Source: Megamerina dolium
Taxonomy: Eukaryota; Arthropoda; Insecta; Diptera; Megamerinidae
DNA: 64,000 bases
Direction of reading: 5' to 3'
Assembly: GCA_963854835.1 (NCBI GenBank)
Contig: OY978527.1
Coordinates: forward strand, 37,887,040 to 37,951,039
Both the position numbers and the translations under genes were made by a program. Every line of letters starts with the position of its first letter. The stretch's first letter is position 1. Of the stretch, positions 11,891 to 57,439 are shown piece by piece. The notes below the pieces were generated by a model, which was not told the origin of the DNA, searched no databases, and saw only the letters and a program-made list of their open reading frames with translations.

Positions 11891-12697
11891 ATGTACACTC
11901 TATTACATGGCTTCTATAAATATCTAACACAGAAAGATGAATATTGTGTTGTTATATTAGGCTTGGATAATGCTGGTAAGACGGTAAGTTACAACCCATA
12001 GTGTGTAGAAAAACATTTAGTATTATTTTCGAATAACTGTGCTTTTTATTTATTTAGACTTATCTGGAAGCAGCTAAAACGAAATTTACAAAAAATTACA
12101 AAGGCATGAATCCGGCAAAGATTACAACAACGGTGGGTCTCAATATTGGTACAATCGATGTGCATGGTGTTCGTTTAAATTTTTGGGATTTGGGAGGACA
12201 ACAAGAATTACAATCATTATGGGATAAATATTATCAAGAATCACATGGCGTTATATATGTGATCGACTCAAATGATCGTGATCGTATGGAGGAATCTAAA
12301 ATAATATTTGGTAAATATGATTTGAATTAAGCACTATGAGTATTCGTCTCACTGTTTTTGGTCGTTGTAGATAAAATGATAAAAAACGAATTACTTTCGG
12401 GTGTGCCGCTACTAATATTGGCTAATAAACAAGATTTACCTGATGTTATGGGTGTACGTGAAATAAAACCGGTATTTCAACAGGCCGGTGCACTTATTGG
12501 ACGAAGAGATTGTTTAACGATACCCATTTCCGCGTTAACTGGGTAATTTTGCGACCATATAATGTACATACATGTATTCTTATTGATTCTATGTGTACAT
12601 ACATATTTACAGTGAGGGAGTCGATGAAGGCATTAAATGGCTTGTGGAAGCTATCAAAAGACATTCCATCGTACGACCACCTAGAGAAAATGACTGA
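11891..12697 (+). CDS. Arfrp1: ARF-related protein 1, trans-Golgi small GTPase, four exons
   Basis: Exons are 11891-11983, 12058-12310, 12371-12542 and 12613-12697. All introns are short GT-AG and the phases give exactly 200 residues, the expected family length. GTPase motifs are complete: GLDNAGKT (residues 24-31), WDLGGQ (74-79) and NKQD (134-137). The N-terminus MYTLLHGFYKYLTQKDEYC lacks the glycine-2 myristoylation site of ordinary ARFs, as in Arfrp1. NYKGMNPAKITTTVGLNIGT and the ending VRPPREND match Arfrp1 specifically. The protein acts at the trans-Golgi upstream of Arl1 and golgin recruitment and in cargo sorting with AP-1. AATAAA is at 12709. The AP-1gamma start lies 1.1 kb downstream on the same strand. 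Confidence 0.96.
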
Positions 12698-13834
12698 TTA
12701 ATTGTGATAATAAAAAGGATTAATCATCTTGTTCATATTCCAAGAAGTGTTAACTGTTTTCGTTCTCCCTTCCACTCTTTTTTCACATTTCACATAAATG
12801 TACAAACACGCAATTTGTATGTTGTATTTGTAAACTAAATCAATTGAATTATCTATTTTATGAATAACAAGGAAATTTTCATATATTTATATACGTGTAT
12901 GTTTATATATATGATATATGTGCATACCTGACTAATGTTTAAAATAAATATATATATACATTTAGTTTATTAAATAAGAAAAATACTCTTTTTAACTTTT
13001 CTTTTAATAACAACAATTGGGTACATTTTATTGACATAGGTATCTATAAAATTTGTTGTTTTTTTTTTGTATTTTTGTTTTTATCAACACATACATATAC
13101 ACTTCTACTCCAAATATTTAATACTTTCGCTGATAAGTGCATTTCTCTTGTCATCTTTCCTTCCCAGCCAACCTATCAACTATCATTTATTTGCTACTGT
13201 TGTTATTGCTTCCACCAGCATTTCAAATTGTACAATACTTCATTTCTCATACGATTAAATGAGCTCTCTTTATTGCTCGCTACACTGTTGTACCATTGCG
13301 TTTCAAGATAACGTATGTTCTATATATTCATTGTGATTACAGGTGAGTAGTTATTGCTCCTAAGCTTCTAAAAGCGTATAATTTCTACCAAAAAAAGTGA
13401 TTACTTCGATTCAGTTTGAATTTGTTAATTGTTCATGTGCACATACACATAAAATGCGTGTCGTTTGAAATATTATTAAAATTATTTTCCGCCCAATTCA
13501 ATTCAATTTGAGTTCAAATTAATTTAAATATAAGCTTGCAAGTGTGTGATTGCATATTAATATTGTAGTAGATTCGTAGTTCGTAACTTTACAATAATTT
13601 GAGAATAAAAGCGTGTCGCGATATACCAGAATACACATTTTTGTGAAATTAGATAACATAAAAATCAACAGCAGTATGCTATCAGTGAATGCTGTCATTA
13701 TTAATTTAGAACTTCAAATTTAAATACATACACACAAATTAAGATAAAAATAAAACCCAACAAGAAGAGAAAATTTCAAATACTTGTATTACATATTTAA
13801 TATAAATAATTAAATTTAAAAGAAAATATTTACC
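12698..13834. other. Arfrp1 3' flank and AP-1gamma upstream region
   Basis: AT-rich, with no coding similarity. It must contain the Arfrp1 3' end and probably the promoter and 5' UTR for AP-1gamma exon 1a, but no core promoter element could be placed. Confidence 0.4.
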
Positions 13835-45607
<31,773 letters not shown>

Positions 45608-45659
45608 GAATAAATCATATTTTCTATATACCATATATAAATATACATATATACAATAC

Positions 45660-45690
<31 letters not shown>

Positions 45691-47739
45691 GTAATATAAT
45701 ACAATAATAACAAAATTATATTAATAATAATAATAACCCACACCCACAGTCACACACACACACACATAAATACACACAAGCGCGCGTTCAACAGAAATAT
45801 GTTAGTATTGATTGATAACGTGGCGTGACGTAACGTGACGTTATACAGAAACAAAAAATCTCTCCCTCCCATTGTTCCTGCCTGCCCGAAAAAGTTGCTC
45901 CTTATCATCTAGTTCCCACTCTTAATCAGCATCATTATCTATTATACACATATAAAATGGCATTATATTATATATGCGCTATTTATATATGAAAACATGT
46001 ATACATAAATATATATATATAAATATATTTTGTAATATAACATACATTGCATTATGAAAAAACAAAAGAAAAAAAAAAACTATTAATAAACAATTCATTA
46101 GAAATCAATCAATTTAGAGCAGGAAAAATATACATTGGCCACACTAATACACACATATATATACACAAAATTGTAATTGTAAATGAAAAGCAAAAAATCG
46201 TAACACTAAAATATGTAATTATAATATGGCTAAATAGAAATGGAGGGGTAAAACAAAAAAAAAAAAAAAAATTAATAAATATGAAAATAGCGAAATATTA
46301 TAATTTTTTTTTTTAATTTCTTTGGAAAAAAACAACAACATTTATACAAATTAATTATTTCCACTCCATCACCCTATGAATATCAAATGTATTTCTTAAA
46401 TATTTTTAATGTATAAAAAAAAAAAAAGGAAAATCAATCATATTTCGGAATAAACGTACGTTGGGTGGTGTTTAATTATTATGATTATTATTTGTATTTG
46501 TATTTGTATTTTTTATGTTAAAAGACATTTATGCTACTTATTTACTCTTCGTCTCTTGTTATTTTTTTTAAATTTAATTCTAATCACAAATCAATATTAT
46601 TGGCAACTACACATGTACTACTTATAAATTTATAAATTTATTATTAAGCCAACAACAAAATATACATAAAACTGAACTCAATTGTTTTGTTTTTACATTT
46701 GCTGAATTCGATTAAAATAAGTGCAATTTTGTTGTTGTCTTGAATGCAAATTTAAAAATGAGCACTTACTCACACACAGTTTACTTAGCAGTCAGTTTGA
46801 TGCTGTCACACTAATCTTACTAGGAAAATAACCAACAACTTAACCATACAGAAAATTGTGAGACGCATTGTGCACCCTATAACATTGTGTGAGCAACATT
46901 GAGATAGCAAAAAAAAATATATAGTAAATAAATATGAAATTAATTGATGAATACTTTCTTTTTTAATTTGTATATTTTTTATTATATTATTTGTATTAGT
47001 ATCCATATATTAAGAGAATTTGAGACATTAAAATCAAAGATAAAAACATTTCCATTTATATGTTTACATCAAAATTAAATTCTATAGTATCGTTTTATAT
47101 TAATTGTATTACATAACTACTAACTTCAACGTCTACTTGCTCTCCTTCTCCTTAACTAAAGCCTTATTTACATTTGTACTAAATACACTTATGATGATAA
47201 TCTACCTTATATAAATATATATATATACATTTATATTAATTTAAATAAACATTTTATTACATTGTTATTATTGTACGATATTTTGTCTTGCAATACCCCC
47301 GCCCCCCGTCCGCCTTCATTTCTTTTGTTTTCATTTATTACAATACAATTACGAAAAAAGCTAAAGTACTTAATAAAATTAAAATAAAAGAACAAAAAAA
47401 AAGTATAGTAGCTATATGAAAGTTATATATAATATATATACATATATACACTACTATTAATATTATTACTACTGAGGAATTTTATGTTTTAACTTTTTGT
47501 TTTTTTTTTTTGGAACTAGAAGCAAATAAAAAGTTTTGTTTTAATAAATCTTCTGTGTGAGCTTTATTTCAAGGGATTATAACAGGGACCAGACGCTCCA
47601 GCTCAACAACCACACCCGAACACAGTCATAAATTGAATATACAGCCGAATTGTGTAAAACGCAATGCAATGTGTCACTTTTCTTTCTAAAATACACAAAT
47701 TACATGCGTACAAATTAAAGTGACCCATCGACCGATGTT
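45608..47739. other. AP-1gamma 3' UTR and flank, simple repeats
   Basis: Contains AATAAA at 45609, a (TAA)n tract at about 45660-45690 and an (AC)n tract near 45754-45764. No gene recognised. Confidence 0.5.
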
Positions 47740-48235
47740 ATGCAGACGATCATATGACTGCGAATCATGGAGCTCTTACGCTCTTTATTTTTTTCATTGT
47801 TCGCCATTCAAACAAAGTATGTTATGCAAACTGTTTTTCAATCTCCAATCAGGGATATATTTTTTTTCCAAATCATATTATATTTTTAGTACCTACTTTT
47901 TGCATTTTTTGACAATTTCGACATTAGAAAAATTTGTTCTTAAATTAAAAATGGACTTGCAAGAGTTAAAAATGTATTTACACATTTTTTTGAGTTGGTT
48001 ATAATTACTTTTATAAACTAATGACAAGTACTAATAATAGCTGTTATGTTGAGAATCATATAATTGCCAATCACGGCAATATTACCCTCTTTTTTTTTAC
48101 CAAATGCTGATCAATAAGGTATATTATGTTCAAGCGTTTTTAATCTCCAATCACAGAGACAATTTTTTCCAACTTTCATTACTTTTTAGTACTTTTTTAA
48201 ATTTGACAATTCTTTGGCGTCATTTGTGCATTTGG
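47740..48235. repeat. Imperfect direct repeat, period about 300 bp
   Basis: About 47745-47920 and 48050-48230 share ordered blocks: GATCATATGACTG versus AATCATATAATTG, TTTTTCAATCTCCAATCA versus TTTTTAATCTCCAATCA, and TATTTTTAGTACC versus ACTTTTTAGTAC. It looks like two diverged units of a satellite or an old tandem duplication. Confidence 0.55.
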
Positions 48236-50578
48236 ATTTGATATGACATTGGAATAGTACACCACTGCTTCGAAATAGGAAAGACAAATGACAAAAGTGT
48301 GCGAGTTTGTTTCCATCTTTTACATTTCCTAAATCGAGAAATAGACAAAAAGTCAGCAATTTGAAAATAAGAAATATATCTTCTCTTTTTCCATTTTCTT
48401 AATGTTTTAAATATTTATTTTGTTCTGTTTCAAAACGAAAAATTACTATAATCGAATTTCACTCTTCTGTGGTAATACAGTTTTAATTTTTTCACAGCTA
48501 GTAGTTAGGTATGAAAAGGTTGCTTGAAAATTTCCTAATTTCACTATTCACTATTCACTGTCATATTCCAATAATTTAGGAAGTCACAATTTAGACACCA
48601 ATTTAGACAAACTCTCACACACAACGACTTCATAGAAAAGTGTAAATTAAATGTAAGTTGTTTTTGTTTTAAATTTTAAAACCTAAAGACTAAAACGTCT
48701 TTATAAAAAATAACTTACATATAATTTAGAAAATATGACAAAATATATAAATGCGATGAATAAAAAAAAATTGAATAACCTGCAGTAAGTATTACTATCA
48801 CGCATATTCAATACTTTTTTCCTCTAAAAGTATCAAATTTTGCTCCTAAAAGGCATAAATTGTAAAAAAAAAATGCTCAACGCAACCCTTACCGTGATCT
48901 CGTAATTTGGTGTCGATAGCCAAATCTCCTGTGATCTTTTCGGTCAGTTCTTACGCTCTTGCTCTCGCTCTCAATTTTTCATTTTACATAGAAAATAAAA
49001 GCAACACGTGACGTGATTATAACCGAGACCGTCACCAGCTGCCTAACCAATTGTATCATAGAGAATAAAATTCAATCTGGCAACTATAAATTCACCACAC
49101 TTGAAAAAGTAGAGGATGTTAACAGCGTTGAAATATTGAATTTCGTGGCATTTACTATAAGCAAATCCAATTTTGGTACGATATCGATGCTATATTTTAA
49201 GCAATAATAGCACTGCCCAACTGCAAACTCCAATTGACTTTTAAACTAAGTAGGAGGGAACGCGACAAAATGGATTGTGGGGAATTGTCTAGCCTTCAAA
49301 ATTGTACAAGACCATAGTTTTAAAAAGTTAGCACAGTTTTGAATTTCAGTTGGAGAGAAATTTGGGGAAAATGGTGAATAATGAAGATCTTTACTTTAAA
49401 GGAAATTTGACTAACGGCTATGGTGCAAATACTGATTTATGGGCATACAATTTTATAAGGACCACTTATTTGTTCCAGTACATTAAAAATTCTAAAAAAA
49501 AATGAGTAGGCTGCTTGAACCAAAATCGGTGGTGGATATATCATGCAAAGGTGAATATAAACTGATGTGCTCAGGTTAAAAGTTTGTTTGAAAAACCAAA
49601 TAAGAGACAGACTTCGATTGCTCCTTTTCGTAGCCAAGCGGTTAACACATGTCCAATGTTGACTTGTATCTCCATCTTCTTTATTTCAGGTGAACATATA
49701 CGATTTAAAATTCAAGGCATATTGAACGAGTTTGATGGCGACCTAGTAATAATTGTAACTGACGGGGAACAAACATGATTTCAGCGTTCAGTGAGCGTTG
49801 ACATATTACATATGCAGATCATTTGCTGTACAGTGTACCATAGTACAAAAATCGATTAACAAACATTTGTTACTGTTAAACCTGTCGCTGGTGTGACATT
49901 GCCCTATGCAGCATAAACGAACAAACCCGGGAAAAAAAGTACTCATTCACAATAGTGCACAAATAATCACTACTGCGCTATTCACCACTATCTAAATGTC
50001 AAATGCCAAAGTGCTGCATTAAGCTGTCAAAGTGAAGTGTTGGAATATGTAAGGATTTTGTCATAAAAGAGGTGTGAAGAGAAAAGGAATTAAATTTTAT
50101 TATGATTTTTTGTTAATACTACGGTCGAATTTGCAAAAAATATTTGTGATTATAGTTAAAGATAAGAAAATTCGTAAAACTGGGTAAAATGTGAACAAAA
50201 GAAAAAAGAGAAATGATATATAAGCAGCGTAATGTGTAGATTAATAAATATAAAAAAAAATTGCAACCGGAGTACGGACAGATTGCGTGTATATATATGA
50301 ATGTGTATGAGTGTATATGGTGATTCGGAAAGTTATTGCTGGAATCCAAAAACGAAGTGAGGCAATTGAAAAGAGGGGAAAAAATAGAGAATAATAAGAT
50401 CACAAAAGCAAATGTCCAAGAATACATATATTTTAGTAGAGATAAGAGCTTTAAATTGAAAGCCAACTTAGTTTAAAAGATAATTTTGAATATTTTCAAT
50501 AGAAAAATATACGAAATATTTGACGACACGACACACAAGCAGCAACAGTTCATACATCAGACAACATCCACTACGGCT
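48236..50578. other. Intergenic DNA upstream of d4, nothing recognised
   Basis: Small frames at 49013-49207 and 49584-49778 have no recognised similarity. About 48890-49800 is less AT-rich and could be an old element. The last few hundred bases should hold the d4 promoter and 5' UTR. Confidence 0.4.
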
Positions 50579-51833
50579 ATGTCGTCTGCAGTGGATATAC
50601 AAATTGTTTCACCTCCAAATCTGGAGAAAATTGAAAGTTTCTTCAAAGATGCATCTTATAGGGAGACGATCGAATTTAGTGCTAACTTCAATACACGCCT
50701 ATGCATCGAACGGCGTTTACGTTTGCCATTTTTAGATCCACAAACAGGCGTTGCACAAAATCACTCACAACTATTTGTGGATAAGCGACAACGAATGCCC
50801 GGCTTTAGGCAGGGACAAATCTACACATACCCAGCGGCACGTTGGCGAAAAAGTCGACGACAATATTTGAATAAAATGTATCGGTATGTATGCATGCAAT
50901 GCAACAAACGTGTCGTTATCTTACACTGTGCTCTTTTCACAATTTACTAGATTTCCTGATCGCCCGTTCCAAGCGTTACGCAAAGAACACGAAACATTAG
51001 TGGGTGGTAGCACATCAAGTACAGTTTTAACGACGGGCACGGGCACAGCTTCACCAACAGTCGGTGGCAGCGCATCTATGGATGGTGATTTTAATGGTGC
51101 TCTCTTAGAGGAATCATCATCATTGGGCGCTGCTGGTGGTGATACATCTGATAGTAAAGACAGCCAACAACAACAGCAACAACAGCAGCAACAGCAGCAT
51201 CATCACCTAAAAGAGGAGCTACCCAAGGAATGGTTTTATGATGACATCGATATAAACGATGTCGATTCATTGGAGGAACCCAAATCGCCCGCAGACGATG
51301 AATACGATTACGATCCACGTTATGGTACTAAAAAACGACGAAAGCGACGACCTGGCAAACGTGCTTCATTAACACCGGGTGAAAGTTTGAGTCGTCGACG
51401 CAGTGGTGCTGGCCGTGGACGGGGAACATCGATACTTAGTACCATATCGATGTCAAGTGCTGATTCATCATTATCTGGTTTCGATTCGATCGATGCACTT
51501 GGTGGCGGTTGCAGTAGTAGTGGCGGTGGTGGTGGTAGTGGTCTTGGTAGCAATAGTGGTGGTATTGGGGTTGGCATTGGTGGTGAAATAACGACAACAC
51601 CGATTGTAAGTGGCACACCAAGTGGTCGACGTCCGCGTGGCACTGGCACACGAGGTCGCCGTCGCACAAAGGTCGTAAATGTGAACTCATGTAATCCGCC
51701 AAGTCCTGGTTTGACTAGTGAACCGCCATCGTTTGAGAGTGCTGCTGCTGCAGTCGGTGTAGTGAGTGGTGTTGATATAACAGGCGCCGTCGATGAACAT
51801 GGTGATTTGCGAAATTATCGAAAGTATCTGTAA
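50579..51833 (+). CDS. d4: d4 (DPF/Requiem family, BAF45-type), N-terminal part or short isoform
   Basis: Exon 1 is 50579-50883 and exon 2 is 50951-51833, with a 67 bp GT-AG intron in phase, giving 395 residues. The start [20 protein letters not shown] was preferred to an in-frame ATG at 50486 because it resembles the Drosophila start. Residues about 10-100 are the Requiem/DPF N-terminal domain ([51 protein letters not shown]). A polyglutamine run, an acidic [18 protein letters not shown] block, a basic [11 protein letters not shown] signal, glycine-rich runs and RGR-type stretches follow. DPF proteins normally end in paired PHD fingers that read acetylated histones in BAF complexes; none is visible here. 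A possible donor (GTGAGT at 51762) could lead to downstream exons. AATAAA is at 52082. Confidence 0.85.
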
Positions 51834-53549
51834 CAAGATAACATTGACAGAGAGATGTGGAGAACCGAAAATGCCACAAAGAATGTAATGGATATATGAA
51901 TGAAGACAATTGTATTCACTACACTAGGAATTTTGTGATTAATTCCTATATTATTATTTAATAACTAATTGATTATAATCATTATTATTATCTTTATCGT
52001 TATTTTGTTCTTTTACTTGCTGTACATAATTTTTCGTATTAATATTTCTTTCTATCTTTCTTTTAATATTACCACTTTTGAAATAAATATATGAGGATTC
52101 GTTCACATTTTATAGTAAAATATTGGGTAACTATTGTATGTAAATCTAGCTTTGGTTTTACTTTTCATTTTTTCCCCCCGACAATTGTTACCCAACATTT
52201 TAGAATAGATATATTTGTGAATACTAAAATTTTTCACATAGAAATAGAACTCGATGGAATATGTCGTTTTTTTTTTTTTTGAGCCAATAGTATTTACTAA
52301 TTTTTTCCATATTTTCAATATTTACTTGGGGCTTATAGGTGTACATTTATATATGCATGTAATAGAATGCTACTACAACTATATTAGTAGTAATTAATTG
52401 ATAATAGTTAATTGTTTTTTTTTTTTTTTTTTTTTTTGCAATAGCCAATTGTTGAATACATTTCCTGTAGATGAAATTATTAGCTAAACTCTGTTGAATT
52501 AATACCTTTTTTAAGATTTTCAAATTGACAGCTGTTGAGGTTACACGTACAGTGTGGAGAAGAATACATATTATCTAATTTATTCACCACAACCGTAACT
52601 ACACCATTACCATAAACACCAACAAAACCACCACCGCCACCACCACCACAATAACTGCAGAGCATATGTGAATTAAAATCTACATGCATGAATATTTTAT
52701 ATTGATAATAAAATATTTATGATAAAATGTTAAGATGAACTTAGTGCTAAAAATGTCGCATAATATCCGAAAGTGGTCTATGTCAAATTTGTTACAAAAT
52801 GTGTGACATTCTTTCAGTTACTTTTTACATATATTCTAGTTGAATATTGTATAAAGAAAAATATATGACTTCGACCACTTTATATGCCCAGGTCCAAACT
52901 AACAAATATAGTTTTTTATAGAAGCAGCTAAAAACGATTTGAATTGTAAGTTGAAAGGGCCTTTCTAAATCCACATAACGATATGTTCCTTTCCGATTAG
53001 TCCCCTTTTTTTTTTTCTTTTTCTTTTTCAAACAATGAAATGTAACACCACAATTTCTTTTCTCTCAGTTGGTAACACTTTAACGAGTTACCACATTTGG
53101 ATGCCATCTATTTTTGCTAACCTTACTTTTATTCGCTTTTGTTTTTGAATTTCATTAGATAAATATGGATGTATGTAACTGAATTAAAACGATGATGATT
53201 TTTTTTTTTGTATTATACGGTTCTTTGAATAGCACTTAAAATTGAAACAAACAAACAAAAAAGGGTAAAAAAATTATTAACACAAAATCAATTAATTGTA
53301 TTGTATTTGTATGTATTTGTATTAAGAATTTATTAAAAATGAGGAAGAAACGAAAAACAAAAACAATACTATTTCAAAATTTATGACATAATTATTATTA
53401 CTATTATTATTATTATTATAATTATTATTATTATTAAAAACAAATAAAAAAGAAATTTTAAAATTATAAATTTTAAATATGAAATTTTATATTTTATGGG
53501 AGAACAGAGTAAGAGAGTGGTCTTCTGTCGCTTCTGTTGCTTGGGGACA
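51834..53549. other. d4 3' flank or intron, AT-rich
   Basis: Several poly(A)/poly(T) runs and a (TTA)n tract near 53393-53432. No PHD-finger coding sequence or other gene recognised. Confidence 0.45.
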
Positions 53550-54370
53550 TTAGCTGCAGCTGATGTGGGGCCACCTCATAAAATGGTTACCGTGTCTATG
53601 TTGTTGTTGTGGACAATTCATATAATTTGCTTGCTTGCTTTGAATAGATTGGTCAATTTCCACCTTTTTTTCGGATGGCATTTGCCCTTTGCGTCTAACT
53701 ATATGTTGCATTTTGTTCCATAACGTCAGGGTTTGTATATTTAGACAGGACGAATAGGCTTCTGGCGACATTTTCCATTTTTGAACGATCCAAAAAAAGA
53801 TCCAGCATAAAACGTTTAGTAGGCTATTTCTGTAGATTTCCACGAGAACGGCGACAGTTTCCTCCAAATAGTCATTACTCTTGATTAACAACGAACGATA
53901 GCTGATATTTCACTGTGTCATAGAACTCATCCTGTTTTGATCCTATTTGCTGCAGTTGGTTTCAATTGTTGCTCCAATGTCCGGATTCGTCTTTCCTCGC
54001 ACCTTCCGTCTGATATGTTGTAGAATGGATCGATAAGGAGGGTTTTCCTTTACCAACTCGTAGTCCCTTCATATGAATTCTACGATATGGCGCCATAAAA
54101 TGTACTGCTAGGGGTTGCCGTCCTGCAAGTGTACGACTCAGTTTCTAAGCTTGCTCTACGTTTTACGGATACGAGTTATCATTGGAGGCCTTTCGTCAGT
54201 CATATGCGAACCTAATCAACCTCTAATGCCCTAATTCTAGTATAGATTGCTTGCTAAAGGAGGGTTACATTTTTGGATTGGATCCTCTTGTGGTTTCTAT
54301 GCTTCTATTCTGGCCATGCGCCCCTCTAAGCTTCTTATTTGATCGAGTAGCCTGTTAACCATACTGGTCA
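53550..54370 (-). pseudogene. Possible retroelement gag-like relic
   Basis: Minus-strand reading from about 54365 gives VNRLLDQIRSLEGRMARIEA, a coiled-coil-like stretch, then IRRKVRGKTNPDIGATIETN. Near 53760 it gives MSPEAYSSCLNIQTLTLWNK, reminiscent of the EAYxLALNIQ part of LTR-retrotransposon gag proteins. Stops interrupt it throughout. Weak similarity only. Confidence 0.3.
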
Positions 54371-55689
54371 AAGGTCTTTTGCTTTTTCCTATATCCTTTA
54401 TTTGGATTTATATTTTTTCTTTTTGAGGCACTTTTTTCTTTTCGAAATATTATTATTTTCCTCGTATACTAATTAACCTAAGTCGTTTAGATCCGATATA
54501 GTTGACAGCTCAAGTTTTAAAATTCCATCAATTACTTCTGTCTCAGAGAACCACCAGACTGCCGAAGTCAATAAGCAATACGAATCAATTGCAAATTTGT
54601 ACGCACAGAAGATTGCATCCACCAGAGAGAATTTGTGAGCCCTGTGACGTAATACTGATCCAGCCGCAAGAGAAATGGCGAATAAATTGAAAAGAAGAAT
54701 GTAAACAATGCGGAATAGTGAATGAATAAAGCAACCATTGGACTAGTGTGACGTCACATATACAGATAATTCTGTCAAATTTACTGAGGACCGATCAATG
54801 GTAAAAGATGGGAGCAACCTTAGTATTCTGTCTATTATATATACTATAATGTTAGTAATTAATTAGGTATATCCTAATTAGCACATTGACGCTCATTTAA
54901 TCACATTCAATAGAAAGCCGAACGTTCTGAACGATTCTATTGAGTAAAAAAACATATCCAATATGTTGTAAGTGCAACATGCAATTGGCATATAGTCGCT
55001 TATTGTTGTTGTTGTTATGTTTTCTTTCACCTGCAGTACCTTTTTCTTTATAGTTCCTTCATTTAATCAGTTATGTTGAGATTATTCATCACTGTTTTGT
55101 TTCTTCTTCTTCGGCATACGGAAATATATTTTTTATTCTGTTTGGGATATAAAACAGCAGCCAAAACAACAACAATACTGTACCTTAGCAAACAGCTCCA
55201 CCTCATACCATAGAAAATGAAAAATTCGTCATCAGAATAACGACGCCAGGTCACGAGAAGACCAAGTAAGTGAGCAATCATCATTCGTTGTTGTAGTTGT
55301 TGCAGCAAAATTATGCAATTCGTGTATGTGTGTGTGTAGTATTACCCATTAGAAAATATCAACAATGGTAACGGATTAGGTAAGCAAACAAGCGATTGCT
55401 TACCGACGATTACAGTAACCAGTGCCCACTTATACATTTTCCAAAATTGTTTAATTTATCCCTAAAATGAAAATACAATATTTTATCTTCTTAAATATCA
55501 TCTTCAAATCACTTCTACATCAGATCAACTACCATCTGGTAATAGTCTGCTTTCTAGTTCATCTGGTCAGTCACTTTATTCATAAGCTTTGCACCATCAA
55601 CTTCAATGGTTAGGAAGTGGTTTACTGAATTCTGTTTTGGTAATACCAGGATAAGTTAGGCCGATAGTTTAGATTATCCAAAAGTAGAC
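54371..55689. other. Unassigned AT-rich DNA
   Basis: Contains a short (GTT)n at about 55001-55018. No gene recognised. Confidence 0.4.
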
Positions 55690-56490
55690 CGGAAAACGTG
55701 AACCAAATCCATGGAGTAATGTTGGACAATCGGAGAATTAAAGTGATGGTGGCTGAGACTGTGGGCATCTCAACTGTCCTTACGACACATTTTAGATGAA
55801 TATTTGGATATGAAAAAGTTATCTGCAAAATGGATGCCGCGTTTGCGCGCAATTGACAACCAACACAATCATTTGACAACTTCTAAAGAATGCTTGGCAG
55901 TGGTGCAGCCAGGAGTTTGGCAAGGATGGGATAAAATGAATAAGATGTATAAGAACAAAATTTTGATGAATGATTTTTAAATATACATATTATTATTTTT
56001 ATTTTTTATGAAGTCAATCGGCGGAGAGGGATCTATCCCCCTGGTTCCTTCTCCTGACGACGCCACTGGTGCCGGGCGATGTTCAAACACATTTTGTTCG
56101 AGTTTCTTCACGGATTCGTAGCCGCCGTGGACGGAACATGAATTCATCACAACACACCAAAGAACAAGGAACAGTTTAAACAGGGGACTTCTCGTGATGA
56201 ATAAAATATGAAGTAGTCAAGGCAGTTCTGTCAACCAATAAAGTAATGGCGAAATTTTTTTTTTTGAATGCGGGCGGTGTCATTCATAGCAATTACCTTG
56301 AAAAGATAAAAATAATTACCGTCACATATTATGTATGCAAAGCTGTTGGATCGATTCGAGCAAAAACGATCGCATGCGGCGAGGAAAAAGATTCTCTTTC
56401 CCAGCGCTTAATGCCTCGCTGGTAAGAAATTTGGGTCGAATGAAAAGATCATCGATGTAGCAATTGCATCGTTTTATTCTAATTGATGTT
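55690..56490 (+). pseudogene. mariner transposase relic
   Basis: Ordered plus-strand matches across several frames: DNRRIKVMVAETVGIST (helix-turn-helix), KLSAKWMPRLRAIDNQHNHL (linker to the catalytic core), FLHGFVAAVDGT then IHHNTPKNKEQFKQ (first catalytic Asp region), and GGVIHSNYLEKIKIITVTYY. The element is heavily mutated with many stops, and TIRs were not found. Confidence 0.6.
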
Positions 56491-56513
56491 GCATTGACAA
56501 GAACAACATTAAT

Positions 56514-56850
56514 ATGTGCCACTTAAAGGCCCCGAAGGGTCCTTTGGACGAGCTTCTCTTCCAGTACTGTTGTGCGTGTTAAATTTTGGACAATACTAAA
56601 ATGGACCTATAGATATTAGCCCGTTCAGCAAAGTGAAACCACATTTTCTCAGCTTTGTCACAGAACGCTTTTAGAAGCTTTTTCATGGCAAATTGTTACT
56701 ACCGGAAGAATTGCCTATTGCTTGCCGACAGATGGGTACCGATCGAAAGAAAAATCTTCCGACATTAAAGTTGTACTTCAACCAGGGATGGAACCCACAA
56801 TCTATAGATCAGAAAGCTAACGCACTAACCACTGCGCTATGTCACCCAAA
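56514..56850 (-). repeat. tRNA-derived SINE, full-length but diverged
   Basis: The plus strand begins TGTGCCACTTAAAGGCCCCG and ends with a decayed tRNA head GCACTAACCACTGCGCTATG then TCACCCA. The 3' end is of the 59394 subfamily type (complement of GGGGCTTTAAGTGCCACAT). Confidence 0.75.
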
Positions 56851-56966
56851 TACATAAATTTACATAATTATGCAATTCTATAAATAAATAAGTTTGTAAT
56901 TATTCAAACTATCTGTATGTACATTACATTTATTACATTTTTACATTTATATTAAATATACATAGA

Positions 56967-57439
56967 TGTAAACTAGAGTGGATCACGAAAAAAGTATCAA
57001 AATTTCACGCCTTCTTTATGTTGAAACGTTCTTGGGGCAAAAAAAATTTTTTTTCTTAACCCTTTCAGAATCGCCAAAATGGTTTTTTTTTATCAGGCCT
57101 CTTTTTATTCCTTTAGTTTTTGAGTTAGCTGCACACTTCCAAAGGAAGGGCTTATTGGTTGTATTAGGGGGTAGAATCAAAACAACTAAATAAAATTTTT
57201 TAAGGGTTCGTCCGATGTCAAAGTTATATATGAAGAAATTATAGCCCTTCCTGAAAGCTTTTCAACGAACTATTATTTTCACATGTCGGATAATTGCTAT
57301 GATAAAAAAAACCATTTTGGCGGTTCTACAAGGGTTAAGAAAAAAAATTATTTTTTTTTGCCCGTTACAACATAACTTTTAAAACTAGGAGTGAAAATTT
57401 TTTTTTTTTTATATGGAGAGCGATCCACCTTAATGTACA
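56967..57439. mobile_element. TIR MITE, about 473 bp, same family as 44033
   Basis: The ends are TGTAAACTAGAGTGGATCAC and the inverse of TGTACATTAAGGTGGATCGC. The arms are inverted repeats of roughly 150 bp sharing CCGCCAAAATGG-like and TTTTTCTTAACCCTT blocks. The interior contains AAGCTTTTCAACGAACTATT, shared with the shorter copy. A 71-codon frame inside is not convincing. Confidence 0.75.

Noticed and set aside
50486..50578. Upstream in-frame ATG for d4
   Set aside because: The extension ([12 protein letters not shown]...) is unlike the family; the ATG at 50579 begins a Drosophila-like N-terminus.
51320..51667. Minus-strand proline-rich frame opposite d4
   Set aside because: It is a shadow of the glycine/arginine-rich d4 coding sequence.
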